A DNA stretch of 64,000 bases from positions 69,200,412 through 69,264,411 of the forward strand of contig CM042152.1 of assembly GCA_023376005.1 (NCBI GenBank), in the 5' to 3' direction. The stretch comes from Doryteuthis pealeii. Its lineage: Eukaryota; Mollusca; Cephalopoda; Myopsida; Loliginidae. How positions within the stretch are numbered: the first letter of the stretch is position 1; the number at the start of each line of letters is the position of its first letter. Of this stretch, positions 1 through 8,069 are shown one piece after another. Under the pieces are notes generated by a model. It saw nothing but the letters and a program-made list of their open reading frames with translations, did no database searches and was not told where the DNA came from. The position numbers were made by a program, and so were the translations under genes.

Positions 1-19
1 TTACATTTTTTCTTTTATC

Positions 20-23
<4 letters not shown>

Positions 24-77
<54 letters not shown>

Positions 78-123
78 AAACACGGTTTGTTTGGAATGGC
101 TTTTTGCCGACAATTTTTGGGAG

Positions 124-166
<43 letters not shown>
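24..166. repeat. (TA)n microsatellites around a SINE-A tail fragment
   Basis: Two long TA runs (about 24-67 and 127-166) bracket a 3' fragment of SINE-A. The same order, SINE-A tail end followed by (TA)n, is seen again near 6,451-6,500, so the TA run probably grew from the 3' end of the retroposon. Confidence 0.9.
70..127 (-). mobile_element. SINE-A 3' tail fragment
   Basis: This stretch matches the tail shared by the copies near 6,493, 7,581 and 21,576 (the block containing TTTGGAATGGCTTTTTGCC). The rest of the element has been lost to the TA expansion. The element reads on the minus strand with its 3' end at the low coordinate. Confidence 0.75.
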
Positions 167-168
<2 letters not shown>

Positions 169-266
169 GATCTCCCTTCGACAGAGATCGAAACCGAGAA
201 CCCAGCACACAGAGTCAGAAAATCTACCTCTGGGCTACCGACCCGTCGGAGAGAGATCGTAAGTAT

Positions 267-311
267 ACACCACTGATGAGACTTGATAAAGTTGAAACAG
301 CTGTACGGTGT
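267..311 (+). ncRNA. hammerhead ribozyme motif (type I, minimal)
   Basis: The core boxes CTGATGA (273-279) and GAAA (294-297) are intact. Stem II is GACTT/AAGTT (one G-U pair) with a GATA loop. Stem III is the palindrome CAGCTG followed by TA, so cleavage is predicted after 305. Stem I pairs ACACC (267-271) with GGTGT (307-311), with one A-C mismatch at its base. The zero-loop stem III implies activity mainly as a dimer, as known for minimal hammerheads in Penelope-like elements and retrozymes. Activity is inferred. Confidence 0.7.
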
Positions 312-401
312 TCCAAGTTGCACGCTGAGTTATTCGCTGAGTTTGCTTGTCATGATTATTTTCAATAATTATCGAATTTTATACGATATACACATTGTAA
401 A

Positions 402-403
402 TT

Positions 404-454
<51 letters not shown>
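402..454. repeat. (AAT)n microsatellite
   Basis: About 17 AAT units run directly into the tRNA-like head of SINE-C and replace its first bases. They end the unclassified segment that starts with the hammerhead at 267. Confidence 0.9.
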
Positions 455-690
455 GCTCAGTCGGTAGAGCGTTCGGCTAGAAACCACAAGATTCCTAGTT
501 CGATACCGGTCCTCGCCAACTCAGCGTATGAGTAGCACAAGGATCTGTGCGGTAAAGTAAGGAGCTGATGGTAGGTGTGGCGCTCCACCTCAGATGCTAA
601 AACAATCTCCTTGGTCTAGCGCTATTGAAGAGGGGATAGACTCCCTCGCTGACTGGCTGATACCGACTTTAGGCCACCCCGACGACTTTA

Positions 691-692
<2 letters not shown>
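454..692 (+). mobile_element. SINE-C, tRNA-derived, followed by (TA)n
   Basis: The head has a box A (TAGCTCAGTCGG, 453-464) and a box B-like AGTTCGATACC near 498. The body is shared with copies at 43,326-43,574 (+) and 55,076-55,316 (-). It ends in CGACTTTA followed by a TA run to about 744. The tRNA-like part lacks clean acceptor-stem pairing, so it is a SINE head and not a working tRNA. Confidence 0.8.
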
Positions 693-747
<55 letters not shown>

Positions 748-873
748 TTAACTTACCGGTGGTATAAGAACGATCGTTGGAAGTGCACAATATCCAGAGG
801 TTAAGGTGAGGAAAAACAAATACAAAGTGCTCAATACAATGTAGAGCATAAATTTATTTAAGAATGGAAATGA

Positions 874-914
874 GTAACCTACTCGAGTTTCATCGATAGA
901 TTCTTCAGGGTTAC
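874..914 (-). ncRNA. hammerhead ribozyme motif, left arm
   Basis: Read on the minus strand, this arm has CTGAAGA, a short stem II (ATC/GAT around TATC), GAAA, the palindromic stem III CTCGAG, then TA. Stem I is GTAACC/GGTTAC, six perfect pairs. It is the mirror copy of 1064-1104. Confidence 0.8.
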
Positions 915-1063
915 TTTTAAATTACTCGAGTTTACGATTAATCTTTGGTGTTATAAACATGCCCGTTGGAATGGGACTTAAATTTAGTAGACTAAATTTA
1001 AGTCCCATTCCAACGGCATGTTTATAACACCAAAGATTAATCGTAAACTCGATTAATTCAAAA

Positions 1064-1104
1064 GTAACCCTGAAGAATCTATCGATGAAACTCGAGTAGG
1101 TTAC
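1064..1104 (+). ncRNA. hammerhead ribozyme motif, right arm
   Basis: The core boxes are CTGAAGA (1070-1076) and GAAA (1087-1090), then CTCGAG and TA with predicted cleavage after 1098. Stem I pairs 1064-1069 with 1099-1104 perfectly. The very short palindromic stem III is the feature described for hammerheads of Penelope-like elements. The link to that class is an inference, since no reverse transcriptase is seen here. Confidence 0.8.
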
Positions 1105-1109
1105 TCATT

Positions 1110-2039
1110 GGGAGCGACTTAAATTGTATGATACAGATAGAAATCTTGTAACGGTAAATGATTAATTGATAGTGTTTGTAAATGTGACTTTATATAAAGA
1201 TTGGGATTGTTTTATAAATACCATTCTATGGATAATATTGCTAAAATTATATTTTACTGGTTAGGACAGTATGTTATTTTTTTTTTTGGGTGGGGGTGGG
1301 GGTGAGAAATAGGAAGTTATTTTGGAGGGCAATAGGTTTGGGTGTTTTAAAGGTTTAAAGGTAGCTGGATATTCTTGGTGCGTATTCTTAGGTTTTTCGC
1401 TTCTTATCCCATCTTATTTGGTGGTCGCGCTGAAAAGGAAGGAATCTAAGGAACGAAAAGTAAAGAGATAAAGGCAGAAGGTGGTTTTATGACTTAGGCT
1501 TTATTAACTCGTCATAGTCGCCCGTGACAAGGAAATATACCCCCCTGGCCGTGTAAGCGACTACACTCAGTTAAGGCTTAAACTCGAATGGCCGAGATAT
1601 TCTCCAGGGAGCCGGGAGTCGGGAATCAGTTCTTTTTGTTGCACATGCGCAGAGGGTTCTTCCGCTGAAGGCCCATGGGAGTTTGTTGGGTTTTTTTTAT
1701 CTTAATTTTATTTTAGTTTTATTTTAATCCCCACGGTTATAAACTTATCAATTTTTAATTTCATTAAATGTTCACGAAGCACTGGGTGGAATTTTCCAAT
1801 CAGTTAAACAAACTTCAGAAAATTTCCTGTATATTTGTTTGTTTTCTCAATTCGAATGTGACACCCGGGACGGATCACCCTCCCCGCACGTCTCGTGGCA
1901 GGCCCCTCTGGAAGAGAGAAAATGCTGAGCGGGTGTGTATAGCATGGCAATGAGCATTTGACCCCACCAACAACACAACTGACAATTAAAAAAAATAATG
2001 TAAAGTGTTTACCTACATTGGGCCCATCCTATACACAGC
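1110..2039. other. no recognised feature
   Basis: This is AT-rich sequence with a short G-rich tract near 1,285. A GC-richer part around 1,440-1,680 and 1,860-1,950 holds no reading frame that I can identify. No convincing splice sites frame an exon. Confidence 0.5.
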
Positions 2040-2054
2040 GAAAGTATTAATATA

Positions 2055-2307
2055 GTTATTTACTAAGCTTCGCTTAGATATGGCACAAGGCCGAATGTAA
2101 GGGGCACCCAGTGAGGCTCGAACTCACTAGTCATGGTTTGCCAGTCTTCCTTGCTAACCATTACACAACCTGATGCGCCCTTTATTTACTAAGCTTAGCT
2201 TAGCTGTGGCACAAGGCCAGAACCATGGGGCGCCCAATGAGAATCGAACTCACTGACAATTGTCTGCAAATCTAGCTTGCTAACCATTACACCACGTAAG
2301 GTGCCCT
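2055..2307 (-). mobile_element. SINE-D, dimeric tRNA-derived SINE with 15-bp target duplication
   Basis: Two head-to-tail units of about 125 bp each carry a complement of box B (minus strand AGTTCGAGCC, and AGTTCGATTC) and a box A-like TGTAATGGTTAGC. Each ends in the AAGCTTAGCTTAGTAAATAA type tail. The 15-bp repeat GAAAGTATTAATATA flanks the pair exactly (2040-2054 and 2308-2322), so the dimer moved as one unit. Related pairs lie at 42,745-42,995 and 61,809-62,119. Confidence 0.85.
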
Positions 2308-2734
2308 GAAAGTATTAATATATAAGGCAAGATTAATGTACTAATGAGACTAGCGTACCATTGTTAATGAGTTCGTTTCTCACTGTGTGTTCCATATCTG
2401 TGGCCTTGCGACACAACTAGAATACAACTTTGTTACAATTTTAGTGGCCATCCTTTAGGCTTCAGGCAAGAGCGCTTGTCCAGCGGGAATCCATAGTAAA
2501 GAATCCTTTGGTTTTTCCTTCGTGCTCCTCAGTATTGCAAGTCCTTCGTCAATGATTCCAAATGGTCGTCTCTCAGTATCAGTGATTAAGTAGTCAACCA
2601 GTCACGCATTCGGGCTGTTGATTGACTGACGTTTAAACCACATGACCTCGCTAAGTCTATAAATTTAAGTGGTGTATTGCAGCACGGCTTATATACCATC
2701 AAATAATACAACAAGCTTAGTAAATAACAAGTTA

Positions 2735-3347
2735 TTTGCTCTCGCTCGCACCACTGCGTCCACCGCCCTGTTGACTGCTACTGTAGAATATGCCGACTGC
2801 ACCTCTGCAGAGGGGTAAGACCCCCTCCCTCTCAATGGAACCACCTGTTGGCCGTGGGTGGCGACCCGTAATGCTCATGTAGGGAACTCTGGTGGATGAG
2901 CAATCTATGACATGCAACCTTGTCCCTTACTTAGGCTAGACGGGCAGTCGCAAAGGTATCAGTCGACCGGTTATGTCAAACCCTAGCATCTAGATCATTG
3001 TCCTTATTACAAACCCCCAACCTTTTTTTTTATCATATATACGCTAGAAGGCGGTGACTGAGAGTCTTCGTGTCCTGGGATTGACGTTAAACTGTATCTA
3101 ATGTTGAGGTCCTAATTCTGGAACACTAAGGAATGGGGAGTAGGCCTATATCACCATTACTCCCAGGTCCACCCAGACCTGGAGTGGTAATACCTGCTAG
3201 GGACCCATCTATGGTTCAAATAGAAAAAATATGAGTTATAAAACTGTGAGTACCCATCAAGAATGAATGAAACAAAAATGTCTTCGGGATAAAATAACGC
3301 AACAAGGGTTGACATGCCGTAAAATCAAACCAACCAATCAACCGATT
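2735..3347 (-). mobile_element. Family E interspersed repeat
   Basis: The segment is shared with 55,317-55,735 and 52,535-52,715 (-), 47,290-47,955 (both orientations), 27,727-28,075 and 62,425-63,130 (+). On the minus strand it ends with ACGGCATGTCAACCC preceded by a (GGTT)n tract. No coding capacity or clear terminal repeat is visible, so its class is unknown. Confidence 0.65.
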
Positions 3348-3429
3348 TCTCGCAGTTCACTTTATTTACAAAAAAACAACAAACAAACAAAAAAACCCAC
3401 ATCCAATACAGTTTGGTGCAATTGCCTGA

Positions 3430-3592
3430 TTTAGTAAAATAAATCACGTGGTCCAAGGCAGCACATGCCCCCTCGTCTAAAAGGGGTAGGGATTGGTTTA
3501 TTGCCCAGTTCCTGAGGTGCCTCCCAACGAGGAATGTCGACAGGAACCACGCACATTTGCACTAACCATCGTATGAGCTCCGACTTGTGCGT
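3430..3592 (+). mobile_element. Family F repeat fragment
   Basis: It is related to 18,483-18,765, 25,945-26,215 and 38,035-38,310 (block TTTATTGC.CAG.TCCTGAGG, then the GAGCTCCGACTTGTG end). It is cut off at 3,593 by a family L terminus. Confidence 0.6.
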
Positions 3593-3847
3593 TAGGGTAA
3601 GTCGATTTTTCACTTTTTAAAAATATCAAATTGCCCAACTATGCAAAAGTTGTGCGCTAGTATACTGAATCCTGATACCAAAAATTACATCTTTTACGTG
3701 TACCATTGTTTGAGGAAAAAGCAGCATATTAGAGGTGTCAGTGGTGATGGGGAGGGTGCACATTTTCAATTTGAATTCTATTTATAATATCTAATTCGTT
3801 TCATTCTAATAAAATAGAATAATATTTCTGATTTAGATATTGAAAAC
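3593..3847 (+). mobile_element. Family L (hAT-type MITE) fragment
   Basis: It begins with the L terminus TAGGGTAAGTCGATTTT and follows L through ATTTTCAATTTGAATTCTA. It stops at the SINE-B copy at 3,848. This is a three-layer nest: F, then L in F, then SINE-B in L. Confidence 0.65.
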
Positions 3848-4104
3848 GTCGTAGGAAATGGGTGTGACGAGACGATTTCAAATCCTGGACGGGGTTGTTT
3901 GCATTTCATATATCGTTAATACCCTTCGGAAAGGTGTGCATACAACTATTCTCTCTCTAAATAATTGGATAGACTAGATTCGTTATCCTTGGTTTGGCAA
4001 CCAATCTAGTAGAAGGAAAACTCTCAATTCAAACATGTTAAACCGCGCTTAACTAATTGAGCTTGTGTCACGTCCTGTTAATGCGGAGGGGTTGGTAAAT
4101 ATGT
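3848..4104 (+). mobile_element. SINE-B, tRNA-derived (5' head shortened)
   Basis: It matches the 287-bp family seen intact at 34,281-34,567 and 52,165-52,452. It starts within the tRNA-like part (GTCGTAGGAAATGG) and ends with the tail GCGGAGGGGTTGGTAAATAT. The box B-like ATTTCAAATCC is diverged. Confidence 0.8.
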
Positions 4105-4133
4105 ATTGCATTCTGATCACAATACCTCGGGCG

Positions 4134-4136
<3 letters not shown>

Positions 4137-4228
<92 letters not shown>

Positions 4229-4263
4229 CACACTGACAGAAAGAGACAGACAGACAGACAGAC

Positions 4264-4323
<60 letters not shown>
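4137..4323. repeat. compound microsatellite (ATCT)n-(GA)n-(GACA)n-(GA)n
   Basis: ATCT units (about 4,137-4,168) are followed by two long GA runs separated by a short GACA block. Reading frames across it (runs of R/E or L/S) are artefacts. Confidence 0.95.
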
Positions 4324-4326
<3 letters not shown>

Positions 4327-4849
4327 AACATATAAAAATCTAGCTCTTTCTCACTCCACATCAATCAATCTATCTATCTCAATTTGCTTATATATCTTAG
4401 AAATAAATTTAAAAAAAAACAAAAAAAAACAAACAAACAAAAAAACAAGATTTTATTTACAAAAAGCTTAGTAAATATATATTTAGTGGTAATTCATTTA
4501 GTGTATTAAAAAGCATACTGGCACAGTTTTCAGAGCACCGCATATTTTAGGAAAAGAAAAGTTATTTTTATCTCTAACACTTGTTGCGGGGAATCTGACT
4601 TGACCGAATATTCTCCTTTACTTGTGAAAATAGAGGAGCGGTCTTTATAGATACAACGTTTATTGGAAGTTTAATATTTTCTTCAAAAGAAACCAGTTTA
4701 TGAAATTGCCAAAAAGACACGTCTCGTCTAAATAAAAGGTAAGAATGAGTTATTTTCTTTAATCGTTTTAATAATATTTGCATATCATTAAGAAAATAAA
4801 AGAAATTTACTGATACGTAAACAAAGCGACACACGCCTACTTAACTAGC

Positions 4850-5892
4850 TATACCCAAAATGGGCCTAAAATGCGTTTTTGACAAAATGACTTTAGCTCC
4901 CCCTAGGGAAAATAATTAACCAAAAATCAGGGAATAATCGGATTTTAATGAAATTTTCAGTGTTTATGTATCGATGAATGATCTTTATAATGCATTACTT
5001 ATCTTATTTCAAAACTTTCTCATTTTTTCAGGTCACTTAATTTTGATATCCCTTATGTTGGGGGCGTAACATTTTTTGCAAGTTGGTCATTTTCGATACT
5101 AATTACAGTATAAATAAAAAGATAAAAGACCGAAGTTATGAACAGAAATAAATAAAAAAAATTACGGTGGCTTTTCTATGAGAAAATAAGTACCAAAATT
5201 CAAAAAATAAAATGTAAAAAAATAATAAATAATTAATTTTTTGGAGATTTCTTTTTTACTCATTTCGATAATTATTTAATTGGCTATTATTTTATTAAAG
5301 AAAAAAAATATACATTGATATTTTTTCGGGGGGGAGTACATTTTCAATAGAGTTTTTCTTCAAAACGTATACTTTTTCGAAAAAAATAAGGTTTGCATTG
5401 AGTAGATATTTATTTTTAGAATCTAAAAATATAACATTTTAAACTTAACATTAGGCTTAAGTATTTTAAATGAATTTTATATATTAATTTTTCATAGCAA
5501 AAATACTAAATTAAAGTTTTGAAATAAAATAACTAATGAATTATAAAATTCATTAATTGATAAATCAATACTGAAAATTTCATTAAAATCGGATAATTAC
5601 CTGATTTTTGGTAAATTTTTTCCATCCCAAATGTTACGTTAAAATTGTAAACAAGCGCCTAAAACCATTGAAAAAGAGGCTGAATGGCGGATCGCGTCGA
5701 AATTGACTAAAACAAATCGTTTTAAATCTTTTAAAAATAAACTGCATATGTAATGATATTTTTCTTTTTTAATGATGGTCATTATGTTACTACTTATCAT
5801 TTTAGACAAAAGTTTGACCTTAGATAATAGATTTAATTAATTTTAATTTGTTTTTAAAAACCTAGCAGACGACAAATTTGGGTAACCCTATA
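4850..5892. mobile_element. Family M TIR element, about 1.04 kb
   Basis: The ends are TATACCCAAAATGGG and, inverted, ATTTGGGTAACCCTA. Inner inverted arms carry CCAAAAATCAGGGAATAATC and its complement near 5,605. The same element is seen at 35,036-36,076, at 22,365-23,425 (split by SINE-J) and in part at 42,172-42,560. It has no coding frame and is probably a non-autonomous DNA transposon of unassigned superfamily. Confidence 0.7.
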
Positions 5893-5915
5893 CTTAACTG
5901 TTATACATATATGAG

Positions 5916-6450
5916 TAAAAATATGCACGCTCCGGGCGTATGTATTTAAGTTTAATGTAATGAAATATATCAAATTAGAAAGACTAACGAAATTAAATAA
6001 GAACGCATATAAAAAGATTACACTTATTTTAATTATATTTCGATTGGCTTCTATATAAAATCATTCATAGGATTGACTTTAAATCGTTGAAGAATAAAAC
6101 AATAATATTAGAGATCAATAGCACCAAGTATTTATTCATTAAACTCGGTTTTGTTAAAAACAGTATGCAAACTAACCACACCATAAATTATGCAAGCTTC
6201 CTTTTTTAGTGATATGTAAGACACATTGCAGGATTTTAAATGCATTAATATCATGGGCAGTTTTGAGGCAAATCTAACTAAGATTTTCATAGAGGCATCG
6301 TTAATAGATAAGATTTATTTTATATATTAATGATTTTAACAATAAATCAAATAATCATTGATAAACTTAAGCAATACGCAAGGGTATTGTGACGTACGGA
6401 TTGAGGTAATTTCGGTTACAGACAGGCAGACACCGAATCTATATTATTAT
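5916..6450 (-). mobile_element. Non-autonomous Helitron, degenerate ends
   Basis: It is colinear over its length with the better Helitrons at 40,888-41,497 and 28,165-28,700 (for example the shared blocks GCAGGATTTTAAATGCATTA and AAAATCATTCATAGGATTG). The 3' hairpin is weak (GCACGCTCCGGGCGTAT) and the CTAG end is mutated. It runs into a TA tract at its 5' end. Confidence 0.65.
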
Positions 6451-6481
<31 letters not shown>

Positions 6482-6656
6482 TATATATATATGTTGTAAA
6501 CACAGTTTGTTTGGAATGGCTTTTTGCCGATAATTTTTGGGAGAATAAGTGCTTAATTGGAGTCGTACCTAATTTTGAAAATTAATTAATTAATAGTGAA
6601 TTAGGCGGGAATACCTATTTAAATGTATGGCTAAACAAATCGAGAAAAATCAATCT
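6451..6656 (-). mobile_element. SINE-A, starting near the ribozyme cleavage point, with (TA)n tail
   Basis: The tail portion of SINE-A runs from the TA tract (6,451-6,492) to CAATCT at 6,656. On the minus strand the element starts AGAGATTGATTTTTC. In full copies this sequence follows directly after the hammerhead cleavage position. Neither the tRNA head nor the ribozyme is present. Confidence 0.8.
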
Positions 6657-7017
6657 CTTTTTAAGGAATCTGATATATTTATTTCATTTTTTATTTCACA
6701 ACTAAAATATTATAAAAGTTTTATATGAAAATTATGTCCAATGTTCTAACGATTCTTCAAAACGTTTATGGTTGTATATTTTTTTTTGTATTGGGCTAAA
6801 ATTTGGCAAAAAACGAGAAAAAAATTAAGGGTCACTACAGAATATTTGGGGAGAAATATATTAACAATTAATTCTCTTTTAGGTGATGTTCCCATCTATT
6901 TTTTAAAAATTTCTTTAAGTTTCAATTTATTTAAAAAAAAAGAAAAGAAAAAAGAATTGAAACTTAATTTAAAAATAAATAATTCCTTTCTATAATCACC
7001 CAATTTTTGCGTAGTGT

Positions 7018-7205
7018 TATGGTTTCTGTCGTGGGAAATGGACGTGGCTTGACGTGGCTTGATGCAAATAGTAGAGCAGACCGGGCTCTTTAACTTGGTT
7101 AACCAACCAGTCTAGGAGAAGGGAAACTCTAAATTCAAACTTCTTGTTAAATTCCGCTTAAAAAATTGACCTTGTGTCACATCTTTCTCGAGCGGAGGGG
7201 TTAGC

Positions 7206-7260
<55 letters not shown>
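7018..7260 (+). mobile_element. SINE-B, internally deleted, with (TA)n
   Basis: The GTCGTGGGAAATGGACG head fragment is joined to the later body at AAATAGTAGAGCAGACC, so the box B region and the middle are missing. The tail ends near 7,207 and is followed by about 50 bp of TA repeat. Confidence 0.7.
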
Positions 7261-7262
<2 letters not shown>

Positions 7263-7501
7263 AGAATAAGTGCTTAATTGGAGTCGTACCTAATTTTGAA
7301 AATTAATTAATTAATAATGAATTAGGCGGGAATACCTATTAAATGTATGGCTAAACAAATCGAGAAAAATCAATCTATGTATGTACATTTCGGCCTATTA
7401 GGCCTCATCAGCAGAGTTATAGATCGGAAGACCGCCCTGTGCGTGATTTGAAACCGGACTGCCAAGCTGACAGGCCGATCCCATAACCCCTACACCAAAC
7501 G
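7261..7501 (-). mobile_element. SINE-A, nearly complete: tRNA head, hammerhead, tail
   Basis: Read on the minus strand the order is: box A TGGTGTAGGGG (7,487-7,497), a box B-like GGTTTCAAATC (about 7,446-7,456), a hammerhead ribozyme (7,373-7,424), then the conserved tail ACAAATCGAG... to 7,261, where it abuts a TA run. A tRNA-headed SINE carrying a hammerhead has a precedent in the schistosome Sm-alpha family. The sequence here is its own family as far as I can tell. Confidence 0.8.
7373..7424 (-). ncRNA. hammerhead ribozyme in SINE-A
   Basis: On the minus strand CTGATGA is followed by stem II GGCCT/AGGCC (five perfect pairs, AAT loop), GAAA, the palindromic stem III TGTACA, then TA; predicted cleavage falls between 7,380 and 7,379. 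Stem I has a G-C pair at its base, an asymmetric internal loop on one side, then ATCTAT/ATAGAT. Internal loops in stem I are typical of natural type I hammerheads that make loop-loop contacts. Confidence 0.85.
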
Positions 7502-7580
7502 AACTTCTTAGATTTTACAATTTGTTTAGAGTAGGTTAATATTCGTCTTCTAGTGACTTTTATTACACGACGATATGATA

Positions 7581-7746
7581 AGTTGTAAACACGGTTTGTT
7601 TGGAATGGCTTTTTGCCGACAATTTTTGGGAGAATAAGTGCTTAATTGGAGTCGTACCTAATTTTGAAATTAATTAATTAATAGTGAATTAGGCGGGAAT
7701 ACCTATTTAAATTTATGGCTAAACAAATCGAGAAAAATCAATCTGT
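7581..7746 (-). mobile_element. SINE-A, starting near the ribozyme cleavage point
   Basis: The complete SINE-A tail region runs from TTGTAAACACGG (3' end) to CAATCTG (5' end). On the minus strand it starts ACAGATTGATTTTTC, within about two bases of the predicted cleavage position. It is followed by TA repeats at 7,752-7,788. Confidence 0.8.
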
Positions 7747-7754
7747 TATATCTG

Positions 7755-7790
<36 letters not shown>

Positions 7791-8069
7791 CATAGCAATT
7801 TTTGTGACACTGGGTTTCATGTTTTTTACGCATTCATTAGACGGTTGATGTCTGGTGAAAAATGTGCGCGCGCACGCGTGTGTGTGTACAGCAGTTCGGC
7901 AGTACAGTCGTGTCGGACTTAATCCTGCAACTGGACTGACTGTCAGATGGCTAAAACAGTGGACCGGGGTGTGTGCACCCTCTTTTTCACTCAAAAGATC
8001 TCATGCACAAGTTACACTCCATGTCAAGTGAGGTCAGCGTCGTCTGCGATGGACTTCTATAAACAAGTA

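Larger units (their letters stand above)
750..1107. mobile_element. Family H foldback element with two divergent hammerheads
   Basis: Positions 871-1107 form a nearly perfect inverted repeat with arms of about 118 bp meeting near 989. Each arm ends in TAACCTACTCGAGTTTCA or its complement. The flank at 750-870 is the complement of the segment after the foldback at 23,872-24,175 (ATTGAGCACTTT, CACCGGTAAGT), so both are one family. The structure is an inverted dimer joined at its 5' ends. Confidence 0.75.

Noticed and set aside
4137..4364. Arg/Glu-rich and Leu/Ser-rich short proteins
   Set aside because: They are translations of GA and CT microsatellites.
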